The notes: generated by a model from the letters alone, not told the origin. Positions 15,801 to 22,088 are shown, counted from the stretch's first letter. The stretch is DNA of 27,652 bases from Ruminococcus sp. UBA7158 (GCA_002491605.1 DKWG01000062.1:6374-34025), one strand, 5' to 3'. A program made the numbers and translations.

Positions 15801-16998
15801 AGTTCTTGAGAATCCGAAGGTGCTGTATACTCAGATTCTGCGTGCCTGTACGAAGCAGTTTACAGAGGGTGATGCGCTGCATTGGTGGCATTCTCTTCCC
15901 ACCAAAAAGGTCAGAGGAATACGCACAAGGATTACTGACGACAACCTATGGCTTGTATATGCGGTGTGCGAGTATGTCGATAAAACTAAAGATTCGAGCA
16001 TTCTTCATCTTAACGTCCGTTACTCAAAGGGGCTGACGCTTAATGACGGCGAAAACGAACAGTACGGCGAAGTATCGCTCACCTCCGAAAAAGAAAGCGT
16101 GTACAATCACTGCAAGCGTGCTATGGAATCAAGACGACAAAATGTCGGCAAAAACGGCTTGATGCTGATAGGAACAGGCGACTGGAACGACGGCTTTTCG
16201 AAGCTTGGCGAAAAGGGCGATGGCGAGTCTGTATGGCTCAGCGAGTTTTATATTTTATGCGCTGAAAGGTTCATAAAGCTATGCGAGCAGTGCTCTGATA
16301 CTGAATATGCAAACGTGCTCAGACAAGCAGCTGATGAGCTTCAGGACGCTATAGTGAAAAACGGCAGGGACGAAAAGTGGTATTTAAGAGCATATGCCGA
16401 TGACGGAACCGTTATAGGCTCAAACAGCTCAAGGTACTGTAAAATAGATTCCATCGCTCAATCCTTTGCACAGTTTTCGGGTCTTGATGATAAGAGCTTC
16501 ACAATTTCGGCGCTTTTGCAGGCTTATGAGCAGCTTGCGGACACAAAGAGGGGAGTTATAAAGCTGTTTACTCCTGCGTTCAGTATGGATGCAGAGCCGA
16601 ATCCGGGGTATATTCGTCATTACCCTGAGGGACTGCGTGAAAACGGGGGACAGTATACCCATGGCGCAGTTTGGCTCGGAATGGCTTGCATAGAAGCAGG
16701 TCTTGAAGAAGAGGGACTTGATATTTTGAACGCAATCAACCCAATAGTGCGCTCTGAAAACGGCGGCTATGAGCGATATAAAACAGAGCCGTATTATATA
16801 TGCGGCGACGTTTACTCCAATAAGAACTGCTATTCAAGAGGCGGCTGGTCTATCTATACAGGCTCGGCGGCATGGTACTACAGAGCCGTTATACAGGATA
16901 TATTCGGCGTTAAGCTTCAAGGCGGAGTTATAACTAAGTCAAACCCATTGATAAAGACTAAGGTCACTTTTAACGGCAAGACGGTAAAAGACGAGTAG
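9868..16998 (+). CDS. Cyclic beta-1,2-glucan synthase-like protein: GT84 - GH189-like - GH94
   Basis: A giant membrane protein of 2376 residues from ATG 9868, which has SD AAGAAAGG at 9849-9856. The in-frame start at 9688 would add 60 low-complexity residues without an SD. Order: a cytosolic N-terminus, one or two membrane helices about 241-285, then a GT84 glycosyltransferase with DFDTE (about 444, DxD-type), GGKGLID, SHDILEG and RWIRGDVQ (about 589). Membrane helices follow about 620-780. A glucoamylase-like cyclisation domain (GH189-like, about 830-1180) has YGFYEALDFTYPEGG and SYMAHHVGMS. A first beta-supersandwich lies about 1195-1480 and a second about 1678-1930. The C-terminal GH94 barrel holds YGFRDQLQDACG, TGDWNDG (general-acid region) and ENGGQYTHGAVW. 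NdvB/Chv-type enzymes polymerise UDP-glucose into beta-1,2-glucan, cyclise it and trim it by phosphorolysis. The gene stands alone with a terminator after it. Confidence 0.9.
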   Translation: MERSILINSSDSGLISVRRLTHEVKAMKAKLKRRYRSICLDGAKTDDESFFADNYHTVSVNIDFLINYSPDAVVSRELPLAKRVLAADDTSIPDTDDIIMRIRDFAHSQKLYCQDVEHIKYTVTLLIIRQIYSCVFGGQSGMVRFVSLLCDISSLDTESIISTANPVAIALCNDKTYSDCDPKTKLCYREQIYKMSKKQGTQPQELANELILRSKSRGVDLSELLFSDTDACGRTVSAGFSAAIEVFISLAVSLAVSVGISEAWTFFILFIPTLGAVKSLIDSVLIKTARHRPLLRLNPQCDAVADTKCAIVLSAAVNSHEQADALYDRLYRLHASNPQKSIKITALCDLSPEQVAVTGDDRSVIQSIAEVIDRLNDEVSKGTFSGVVRKRSYSKTQDEYMGRERKRGAIADLVKLMLSGEKDFFAELGDVDGLIGIKYICAVDFDTEPYMDSVTELLAAALHPINKPYISGERVVKGYGVIVPRMVTRLDESMSTGFARNMGGIGSLSSYDTQSIDINQQVYATTNFGGKGLIDCEAMQKCTSWLPDEKILSHDILEGELIRAAYAGDIIFTEGFPKSPISYFKRLDRWIRGDVQNLRFLMSSRFGLISKLKLLDNLLRAVLPVSVLTALYFGFIIYPEASGVLAAWAMGMYLFPQLLGLIRTVFYQGIRTRHFFSGLISQTAQSLTSLIYSVILLPTVAVKSARAVITAVSRMISGKRLLEWTTSAQQDLASNEPISCFFVSELAALGLCFSQSHIIRLFGVIFSLMPLLMATATYKKDTETKKLSYRDTRLISAQIADMWRFYSDYVTESENHLPPDNVQFAPVYKICHRTSPTNIGMYLLSVLAACDSKLISVQNMYKRLSLTLSSVERMEKYSGNLYNWYETKTLELSPNPYVSSVDSGNFIVSLVTLKEGLKEYSGRCPELAVVIKRIDRLINGCDLSIFYDSVKGLMAIGIDPSTGKTDRSRYDNLMSESRLGSFYAIASRQVPKTHWLRLQRTSVSCLFYSGAASYSGTMFEYFMPEIFMKSPENSLINESLKYALWCQRRYASSLNRPYGISESGYYSFDPSLSYSYMAHGVPKTGLRRGLESDYVVSPYSTYLSLGYAPKEGMENLNRLKSYGMYSRYGFYEALDFTYPEGGKEPEVVKSYMAHHVGMSILSAENVLTGGIFQKRFMRNKDVLGASELLYERVSIERNVFEDTSLRPSVQKTEIRRREPESFENISVFNPKMKLITNSEYTLALTDGGISVAAYRDKNVYTRTKDCIERPKGAFFGVGDGKEYASLTLQPDGSNDVTCEFGDGYASYFKTVGSLEAGMKVELHKSLPCEIRSFVLKNTSQQPLNASLISYIEPSLSDASAEAAHPAFNKMFLRLDIDPTLNIITATRSDTVGEPRPYMAIGFVQDIMGCVSFDKEEVLSRPEGVKGLFGRAKDIQRSFIAEPNPCIFMRTEIEIPAKSETEVNLFILCADSRDELTVIVNELRSHFMRQERVQSFDSAPGARLLERLLPQIMFIPQTSEERINSLNSSKLNLRSLWELGLSTDIPLIVLRLNDRNDRDKLLAYLSAYRRLTLCRIKAQLAVVFDDGGRYEREHYTALLQAAKQTHTESLIYAREGILPIDLSTVSAELYELIKAYACHISSDSIIGDDSLSTDESSSKAKIDIGSVSPIEQSVDYEVALGGFKGDSYVINKKPMLPWCHVLSSRQFGTLLSSGSLGFSYAFNSRENRLTPWDNDTSYDNIGERLILKLKNRYYDIISGSAAVFSPYKAEYYFKGDGFSGKVTVGVSDKGMCKKIDVEIKADGDATLAYYCEPCLGVDRKYSHMLKPELKGNTLIMSNAASEADGYMAIASSEKCSFTTSRQGFLSGDWSQNVSAASDTAAAAVVGIGKRNKLSFYLSYAMSKKAAVLMPKLFVEQKSTRENRLEVASDGDTAAEPYLPLANEWLRYQALHARIWARTGFYQCSGAYGFRDQLQDACGIVLENPKVLYTQILRACTKQFTEGDALHWWHSLPTKKVRGIRTRITDDNLWLVYAVCEYVDKTKDSSILHLNVRYSKGLTLNDGENEQYGEVSLTSEKESVYNHCKRAMESRRQNVGKNGLMLIGTGDWNDGFSKLGEKGDGESVWLSEFYILCAERFIKLCEQCSDTEYANVLRQAADELQDAIVKNGRDEKWYLRAYADDGTVIGSNSSRYCKIDSIAQSFAQFSGLDDKSFTISALLQAYEQLADTKRGVIKLFTPAFSMDAEPNPGYIRHYPEGLRENGGQYTHGAVWLGMACIEAGLEEEGLDILNAINPIVRSENGGYERYKTEPYYICGDVYSNKNCYSRGGWSIYTGSAAWYYRAVIQDIFGVKLQGGVITKSNPLIKTKVTFNGKTVKDE

Positions 16999-17006
16999 CG
17001 AATGAA

Positions 17007-17044
17007 AGCCCCTGCGATTTGTTTTAATGCAAATCGCAGGGGCT
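17007..17044. terminator. Bidirectional terminator between glucan synthase and carboxypeptidase genes
   Basis: A 14-bp perfect stem, AGCCCCTGCGATTT (17007-17020) with its complement at 17031-17044, is followed by GTTTTA on the plus strand and TTCATT on the minus strand. It starts 9 bp after the glucan synthase stop codon and serves two converging genes. Confidence 0.85.
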
Positions 17045-17049
17045 GTTTT

Positions 17050-17100
17050 AAGCATTGTGCTTATTTAAGCATTGTGCTTATTTAAGCACTGTGCTTATTT
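17050..17100. repeat. Three tandem copies of a 17-bp hairpin-forming repeat
   Basis: The unit AAGCATTGTGCTTATTT occurs at 17050-17066, 17067-17083 and 17084-17100. The third differs by one base (C at 17090). Each unit contains AAGCA-TTG-TGCTT, a short palindrome. The stop codon of the carboxypeptidase gene (17095-17097, minus strand) falls within the third copy, so the repeat expanded outward from the gene end into the terminator spacer. Confidence 0.85.
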
Positions 17101-18459
17101 GTATCTTTTGATCTTTGCGCCGCCGTACATTCTTCCTCGTTTTTTATTTTGATTGTGGAAAACGATTTTTAAGACAATTATGAGAACAGTATAGACAAGA
17201 AAAAAGCCTGCTGACCATTTTATTGCGCTGTAGAAGTCCTTAGAGCCGATAAAGCTCTCGGCGACAGTCATCATTTCAGCCTTTTGAGAACGCTCAAGGC
17301 TTGTTGTAGCGATAAGGTCCATTTTTACAAGCGTTTCTCCGCCGTATTGATATTCGATAGTGCCCAGCTTGTCTCCTGCCTTAACAGGGGCGATGACGTT
17401 CTGCTCAACCTCTATCACCTCATGTATTGAGCTGAGAGGAATTCTCTTGTTCCAGATCTTTGAATATGTCCCCGACGGCTTGACGATAACAAAGTCCTTA
17501 CCTTCTCCGAATTCAACCGGCACCTCAGCCTTTTCCTCGGTTCCGAGAACTATGTCAGTGTATTCAAAGTTTTCAAACGCCCACTGATAGATTTTTTTGT
17601 GGTCGTCGAAGTTGTAAAAGTGGTTGTTTCCGTTTTCGTCCTTCTGGGGGGCGTTAAGGGTGACTAAAAGATAGCTGTAGCCGTCCTTGTTGGCAGTTGT
17701 GACAAGGCATCGTCCTGCTTCGTCTAGAGTACCGGTTTTTATTCCTCTGACGTATTCATAGTAGTAATCGCCGCCGTTTGTCTTGGACATCATATAGTTT
17801 GTATGCGAAATTGTTCTCGGCTTTGAGTGGAAATTTGTTGCTTCCATTTCGTATGTCGGCGAACAGGATATCTCCATGAACATGGGCAGGCTCATAGCGT
17901 AAAGAGTGATTTTTGCCATGTCCTCGGCGGTGGTATAGTGGTTTTCCCAGAAAAGACCGTGGGAGTTTGTAAAGTGAGTGTTTTTGCAGCCCAAAACAGC
18001 CGCTTTATCGTTCATCATGTCGGCAAAGCTGGAAAGACTTCCGCCGATGTCGTATGCTAAGATATTTGCCGCTTCGCAGGCAGAGCGGAGCATAAGTGCG
18101 TAAAGCAGGTCTTTATACGATACTTTTTCGCCGATCTGTATGTCTGCGTTTGAGCAGCCGGTCAGATAAAGCTCGTCAAAGCAGGCGCTTGTTCCGGATA
18201 TGTAGGTGGTGGACATGGCAGAAATATCGTCTTCAAACTTTTCAAGGACGAGTATAGCCGTCATTATCTTTGTCAGAGACGCAGGGACAAGCTGCTTGTC
18301 TGCGTTCTTTTGGTATACAACCTCTCCCGTATCGATGTTATACAAGTACGCCGCTTCTGACGTTATGTCAAAGTCGGGAGTAAAAGTAAAGGCACTGACA
18401 TTTGATGCGGCAAAAACGCAGATAAAAACAGTAAGAATCAGTAAACTAAGTTTTCGCAT
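17095..18459 (-). CDS. D-alanyl-D-alanine carboxypeptidase (PBP5/DacF-like), membrane anchored
   Basis: 454 residues from ATG 18459 (SD AGAGG 12 bases upstream). A longer in-frame start at 18546 would precede the signal peptide and has no SD. Signal peptide residues 1-23, probable cleavage after NVSA. The penicillin-binding serine-peptidase domain (about 30-290) has SLTK at 61-64 (catalytic Ser61) and KTGT at 241-244. The middle motif reads SAC at 126-128 (RSACEAAN) instead of the usual SxN. A beta-rich C-terminal PBP5 domain spans about 300-395. A late hydrophobic segment (about 415-440) with a basic tail replaces the usual amphipathic anchor. The family trims the terminal D-Ala from peptidoglycan pentapeptides outside the membrane. 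A possible promoter lies at 18629-18657. It converges on the glucan synthase. Confidence 0.92.
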   Translation of the reverse strand: MRKLSLLILTVFICVFAASNVSAFTFTPDFDITSEAAYLYNIDTGEVVYQKNADKQLVPASLTKIMTAILVLEKFEDDISAMSTTYISGTSACFDELYLTGCSNADIQIGEKVSYKDLLYALMLRSACEAANILAYDIGGSLSSFADMMNDKAAVLGCKNTHFTNSHGLFWENHYTTAEDMAKITLYAMSLPMFMEISCSPTYEMEATNFHSKPRTISHTNYMMSKTNGGDYYYEYVRGIKTGTLDEAGRCLVTTANKDGYSYLLVTLNAPQKDENGNNHFYNFDDHKKIYQWAFENFEYTDIVLGTEEKAEVPVEFGEGKDFVIVKPSGTYSKIWNKRIPLSSIHEVIEVEQNVIAPVKAGDKLGTIEYQYGGETLVKMDLIATTSLERSQKAEMMTVAESFIGSKDFYSAIKWSAGFFLVYTVLIIVLKIVFHNQNKKRGRMYGGAKIKRYK

Positions 18460-18628
18460 ATAGACAAAACCTCTTTTTCGGAGTATAATAATTAAATATG
18501 AAAACACGAATGCGTTGCTTGAAGCATTATTGTGTAATTTCAGCACAAATCGAAGAAATTGCTTTAAAGCCGGAACAGCGGTGCTGTGACAGCGATTCTT
18601 TCAGATTTTAAGTCATATTCACAAAGCT

Positions 18629-18657
18629 ATTATATCAGACTTTAGGCTGAATGAAAA
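18629..18657 (-). promoter_or_regulatory. Possible promoter of the carboxypeptidase gene
   Basis: On the minus strand, TTTTCA (18657-18652), a 17-bp spacer and TATAAT (18634-18629). The -10 is perfect but the -35 matches only four of six positions, and the leader would be about 165 bases long. Another TATACT at 18487-18482 lies closer to the gene but lacks a -35. Confidence 0.35.
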
Positions 18658-18675
18658 GGGCTAATTGATTAATTT

Positions 18676-18703
18676 TTGATTACATTTTTTGTTTTGCGAT
18701 AAT
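18676..18703 (+). promoter_or_regulatory. Probable promoter of the metallophosphatase-MATE pair
   Basis: TTGATT (18676-18681), a 16-bp T-rich spacer and GATAAT (18698-18703) lie just upstream of an SD-like GGGAGG at 18713-18718. The match is moderate, but the distance to the gene is right. Confidence 0.5.
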
Positions 18704-18734
18704 TCGTCAATAGGGAGGACAGGCGGTCGGGCTT

Positions 18735-19490
18735 GTGTTAACAGCGTTAAGCTCAGCTGCCGAAAAAATGATTTATTGTATTGCCGACACGCACGGAGAC
18801 ATAACAAGATTTAAGGATAAGCGTTTGAAAAAGCTGAAAAAGGGGGACTGCCTTATCATCTGCGGAGACTTCGGGTTTATCTGGGACGGCTCAGAAAAGG
18901 AAAAGCGGATTCTTAAAAAGCTCGGTAAAAAGAAATATTATACACTTTTTGTCGAGGGCGCGCATGAGAATTTCGAGCTTTTGCAGGAGTACCCTGTTAC
19001 AGAATGGAACGGCGGAGAGGTCAGGGTGATAAGTCAGCGGCTGATGTATTTATGCCGGGGAAGCGTTTTCAATATCGGCGAAACGTCGCTTTTTGCCTTC
19101 GGCGGAGGACTTCTTTCAGAGGACGAGCAGGCTGAGAGCTTGGATTTATTCAAGGACGCGGCTTTGCCGAGTGCCGAGGATATCAGACGGGCTATAAATA
19201 ATCTTGAAAATGCGAACAGACAGGTCGATTACATAGTTTCATACGAACCGCCGTCGGTTTTGGAGGACTTTTTCCACAACGCCGACAACGATATCCTGAT
19301 AAAATCTCATCTTAACACTCTCTTCGATGAAATTGTACGATGCGTCGAGTTTAAGAAGTGGATTTTCGGAAAGTGCCATAAAAATAAAACGGTTTCGCCT
19401 AAATACACCGCTGTCTATACCGCTCCGATTGCGCTCGGCGATGTTGAGGAAACAAGGAAAGGAAGAAAAAGAAAAGTTGCAGCAATTTGA
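18735..19490 (+). CDS. Metallophosphatase-fold protein with degenerate metal ligands
   Basis: 251 residues from GTG 18735 (GGGAGG 16 bases upstream). ATG 18768 would give MIYCIADTHGD, the usual family beginning, but has no SD, so the start is unsettled. The calcineurin-like fold is recognisable: DTHGD (18-22), ICGDFGFIWDG (42-52), LFVEGAHENFELL (71-83), VDYIVSYEPPSV (about 170) and WIFGKCHKNK (about 212). Compared with classical motifs (D-x-H, GD-x-x-D, GNH-E, T/S-H, G-H-x-H), the Asn of GNHE is Ala, the His of the THEPP-type motif is Tyr, and the first His of GHxH is Lys. Metal binding is probably reduced or lost. Its 3' end overlaps the MATE gene start. The role is unknown. Confidence 0.75.
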   Translation: MLTALSSAAEKMIYCIADTHGDITRFKDKRLKKLKKGDCLIICGDFGFIWDGSEKEKRILKKLGKKKYYTLFVEGAHENFELLQEYPVTEWNGGEVRVISQRLMYLCRGSVFNIGETSLFAFGGGLLSEDEQAESLDLFKDAALPSAEDIRRAINNLENANRQVDYIVSYEPPSVLEDFFHNADNDILIKSHLNTLFDEIVRCVEFKKWIFGKCHKNKTVSPKYTAVYTAPIALGDVEETRKGRKRKVAAI

Positions 19491-20841
19491 AAAAACAGAG
19501 CTATTTGAAAAAACGCCTATAGCAAAGGCGACAATAAGTCTCGCCATACCGATGATCCTTTCGTCGCTGACTATGGTTATTTATAATCTTGCGGATACAT
19601 ATTTTGTAGCAATGCTGAACGACTCGATTCAAACCGCCGCAGTAACTTTAGCAGGACCCATACTGCTGTCGTTCAACGCAGTGAGCAATCTGTTCGGAGT
19701 CGGAACGGCGAGTATGATGTCGAGAACCTTGGGCAAAAAGGACTACGAGTCGGTAAAAAGAATATCAGCGTTCGGCTTCTACAGCACATTGTTTTTAGGA
19801 ATACTGTATTCGGTTTTGTATGCCGCATTTAAAAACCCGATAATGGGCGTTTTGGGTGTAGACCTGTCCACATATGCCGCTACCGACGCTTATATGCTCT
19901 ACACGGTGACCTTGGGTGCAGTCCCCTCAATTCTTCATGTCGTGCTTTTAAACATCGTAAGAGCCGAGGGAGCGTCTATGCATGCAAGCCTCGGAATCAT
20001 TGTCGGCTGCGGACTGAATATTGTTCTTGACCCTATATTTATACTTCCGTGGGGCTTAAATATGGGGGCGGCGGGAGCGGGTCTTGCGACGTTTATTTCC
20101 AACTGTGTATCGTGTATTTATTATTTTGTGCTTATCTTCGTCAAACGCAAAAGGTCGTATGTCTGCGTTTCGCCGAAGTATTTTACATTGAGAAAGGACA
20201 TTGTTTTAGGCGTTTGCGGCGTCGGCGTTCCTGCTTCCATTCAGAACCTTTTGAATGTAACCGGAATGACAATTTTGAACAACTTTGCAGTCGGATACGG
20301 AGCGGACGCTGTTTCTGCATACGGTATTGTACAAAAGATTAACATGGTGCCGATGAATATAGTCTTCGGCGGCGCGCAGGGAATAATGCCGCTTATAAGC
20401 TACAACTATGCCGCCGGCAACCACAAGCGAATGAAAAACGCCGTTAAATTCACAATGAAGGCTATGCTCGGCTTTACCGCAGCTGCAACGCTTATCATGT
20501 TTATATTTTCCGGTCAGCTCACAGCCCTTTTTATGGACAACGAAGCTATAGTTGCCTACGGAACCCGATTCTTAAGGGGATTATCGCTGGGCTTGCCGTT
20601 TATGTGCGTGGATTTTGTATCAGTTTCTATTTTCCAGGCGGTCGGAATGGGCAAGGAAGCGCTTTTCTTTGCCGTTATGCGAAAAATTGTGCTTGAAATA
20701 CCTGCACTGTTCATACTTAACGCCCTGTTTCCGCTCTACGGCTTGGCGTATGCTCAGCCGACAGCTGAGATGATACTGTCGGTGTTTGCTGTATTCGTTT
20801 TGAAAAAGATGCTTGTCAGGGCAGAGAAGGAGCACAAATGA
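19477..20841 (+). CDS. MATE family efflux transporter
   Basis: 454 residues with about 12 membrane helices in two homologous halves. Family signatures are IAKATISLAIPMILSSLTM and YNLADTYFVAMLNDSIQTAA at the first helix and DTYFV loop, NLFGVGTASMMSRTLGKKDY, GMTILNNFAVGYGADAVSAY and NMVPMNIVFGGAQGIMPLIS. It exports cationic or hydrophobic compounds in exchange for Na+ or H+. TTG 19477, with SD AAAGGA at 19458-19463, gives LQQFEKTELFEKTP, which matches how I recall related proteins starting. ATG 19441 is in frame but has no SD. Either start lies inside the 3' end of the metallophosphatase gene, so the two are co-transcribed and probably translationally coupled. The substrate is unknown. Confidence 0.9.
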   Translation: MQQFEKTELFEKTPIAKATISLAIPMILSSLTMVIYNLADTYFVAMLNDSIQTAAVTLAGPILLSFNAVSNLFGVGTASMMSRTLGKKDYESVKRISAFGFYSTLFLGILYSVLYAAFKNPIMGVLGVDLSTYAATDAYMLYTVTLGAVPSILHVVLLNIVRAEGASMHASLGIIVGCGLNIVLDPIFILPWGLNMGAAGAGLATFISNCVSCIYYFVLIFVKRKRSYVCVSPKYFTLRKDIVLGVCGVGVPASIQNLLNVTGMTILNNFAVGYGADAVSAYGIVQKINMVPMNIVFGGAQGIMPLISYNYAAGNHKRMKNAVKFTMKAMLGFTAAATLIMFIFSGQLTALFMDNEAIVAYGTRFLRGLSLGLPFMCVDFVSVSIFQAVGMGKEALFFAVMRKIVLEIPALFILNALFPLYGLAYAQPTAEMILSVFAVFVLKKMLVRAEKEHK

Positions 20842-20876
20842 GTGCCCGCCTTGGATTTATATGATGCATAAAAATT

Positions 20877-20915
20877 AACAACCCGTCTGACGCTTGAGCG
20901 AGGTACGGGTTGTTT
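20877..20915 (+). terminator. Terminator after the MATE gene
   Basis: The stem CAACCCGT (20879-20886) with ACGGGTTG (20905-20912) is followed by TTTGATATTTAT. It lies 36 bp after the MATE stop codon. The loop contains a second small pairing (CGCTTGAGCG). Confidence 0.8.
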
Positions 20916-20925
20916 GATATTTATA

Positions 20926-21045
20926 CTCATTATCGTTTAAAAAGTGTCCAAAAAATTCGCCGCCGAACCCACGCTAAAGCGGTTTGGCGGCGAATTAATG
21001 TGGTCTGCTATGGCAGACCCTGCTATCACTTTAAACGAGAATTAG
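20926..21045. repeat. Closed-stem, two-hairpin intergenic element
   Basis: An imperfect closing stem of about 19 bp (20926-20946 with 21027-21045) encloses two strong hairpins. One is a 16-bp stem (20954-20969/20981-20996) with a single G.T pair at 20965/20985; the other is a perfect 7-bp stem with loop TATG (21002-21008/21013-21019). There are no ORFs. The fold is a three-way junction, like those at 23059-23118 and 23131-23219. It lies between the MATE terminator and the 3' end of thiT. It could be a structured RNA, or a palindromic mobile or REP-type element. Confidence 0.65.
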
Positions 21046-21072
21046 CATAAGAATAAAAGATTATTTTTATGT

Positions 21073-21173
21073 ACACGCTGATTAAAGCGAAGAGGTGAGT
21101 TTTAAGCCCCCGAAAATCCGACACGGAGGAGGCAAAAGGTTTTCGAATCCACGAAACGTATTACTCAGCGTGT
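21073..21173. repeat. 101-bp element with 9-bp perfect terminal inverted repeats
   Basis: ACACGCTGA (21073-21081) and TCAGCGTGT (21165-21173) bound the segment. Inside, CGAAAA (21111-21116) pairs with TTTTCG (21140-21145) and encloses TCCG-aca-CGGA (21117-21127). There is no ORF. With the previous element it fills the 343-bp gap between the MATE and thiT stop codons. It may be a MITE-like unit, a structured RNA or a complex terminator for thiT. Confidence 0.5.
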
Positions 21174-21184
21174 CCTTAGCCCAA

Positions 21185-21784
21185 TCAAGCTTCTAAATCT
21201 AAAAGATTTCTTACCTGCTTAAGATTCAAAAGAATGTACGCTGCAACAACAGTCATAACAAGCTCGGGAAGCATATATGCTCCGTTGTAAAGGAAGCTGT
21301 ATAGCCATTCGTTTTCGGTTGAAAAGGCTTCCCAAAGCTTACCTGAGGAATGCCAGATAGCAGCGCCGCTGACAAAGTGGAACAAAAATCTTATAAACAC
21401 CGCTAAAGCAGTTCCTAAAATCCATCCGGCAAAGCCTTTTTTTCTGAACAGTCCGGCAATACCTATAACAGTGTATGCGCCCAAGTAATCTAATAATATG
21501 CAGGCAACTAGCATAAATGCTGTCAGTCCCCAGCCAAACAGACCGTCGGTAACTCCCTGACCGAACTGAATGAGCGAAAATACAAACGAGCATAAAAGCC
21601 CCTGCTTAACGCCGTACTTAAGACTGAACAGGACGATAGGAAGCATTGAAAACAGCGTTATAGACCCGCCCCACGGGAATTTGAATATGCGTATGTAGCT
21701 CAATACGGTTGCCAATGCTACCATCATTGCGCCTTCAACAAGCATTCTTGTTTTTGAGTTTTTTGTTTTTTGTGATTGTGACAT
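21185..21784 (-). CDS. thiT: Thiamine-specific ECF transporter S component ThiT
   Basis: 199 residues with about six membrane helices. Signatures of ThiT: ATVLSYIRIFKFPWGGSITLFSMLPI, DGLFGWG, and the thiamine-site C-terminal half RFLFHFVSGAAIWHS plus WLYSFLYNGAYMLPE. ThiT captures thiamine with sub-nanomolar affinity and works with the shared EcfAA'T energising module, whose genes are not in this window. The SD AAAGGAG is 9 bases before ATG 21784. The gene is monocistronic, behind a TPP riboswitch and a transcription terminator. Low intracellular thiamine diphosphate should turn it on, which independently confirms the substrate. Confidence 0.96.
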   Translation of the reverse strand: MSQSQKTKNSKTRMLVEGAMMVALATVLSYIRIFKFPWGGSITLFSMLPIVLFSLKYGVKQGLLCSFVFSLIQFGQGVTDGLFGWGLTAFMLVACILLDYLGAYTVIGIAGLFRKKGFAGWILGTALAVFIRFLFHFVSGAAIWHSSGKLWEAFSTENEWLYSFLYNGAYMLPELVMTVVAAYILLNLKQVRNLLDLEA

Positions 21785-21833
21785 TTTTCGTGTCTCCTTT
21801 AAAAATATTTAAAACAGACCCTTTTCGTTACGC

Positions 21834-21870
21834 GAAATAAAAACGCCCCGAAACCAAACCGTTTCGAGGC
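21834..21870 (-). terminator. Riboswitch-controlled terminator upstream of thiT
   Basis: On the minus strand, GCCTCGAAAC (21870-21861), loop GGTTTG, GTTTCGGGGC (21854-21845), then GTTTTTATTT. It lies between the TPP aptamer and the thiT SD, the expected place for the expression platform. Confidence 0.88.
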
Positions 21871-21906
21871 ACATTAAGCGTAAATACAAGCGTAAAAAAG
21901 CTTTTA

Positions 21907-21992
21907 TTGCCCTACGTCGGCATTATCCGAATCAGGTTATGGGTCGAAGCGTTACTCCGCTTCCTCTCAGCCCGAATACGAGCTCCCCTGTT
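21907..21992 (-). promoter_or_regulatory. TPP (thi-box) riboswitch
   Basis: The minus-strand sequence carries the conserved blocks in order: CAGGGGAGC, GGGCTGAGAGG, GACCC, ACCTGATTCGGATAATGCCG and ACGTAGGGCA. These are the P2-P5 core elements of the thiamine pyrophosphate aptamer. It sits in the thiT leader, 28 nt after the -10 start region and before a terminator hairpin. Ligand binding should therefore stop transcription before thiT. Confidence 0.96.
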
Positions 21993-22004
21993 TTATTGAA
22001 ACTG

Positions 22005-22033
22005 ATGATAGCACTAATTTTTGCTGTTGTCAA
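22005..22033 (-). promoter_or_regulatory. Sigma-A promoter of thiT
   Basis: On the minus strand, TTGACA (22033-22028), a 17-bp spacer and TATCAT (22010-22005), directly upstream of the TPP aptamer. Confidence 0.88.
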
Positions 22034-22088
22034 GCATTTTTTTCAACTGCTCCGAATTTATCATAAAAGCAAGATATAATAACCAAAA

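Noticed and set aside
10090..16662. Many short ORFs on both strands within the glucan synthase
   Set aside because: All are out-of-frame or antisense to one continuous, motif-rich reading frame.
17050..17100. Iterons or a replication origin suggested by three 17-bp repeats
   Set aside because: There is no Rep or DnaA gene, no DnaA boxes and no AT-rich unwinding region; the repeats lie between converging genes.
18460..18546. N-terminal extension of the carboxypeptidase gene
   Set aside because: It would place 29 residues before a classic signal peptide and lacks an SD. The SD AGAGG supports the start at 18459.
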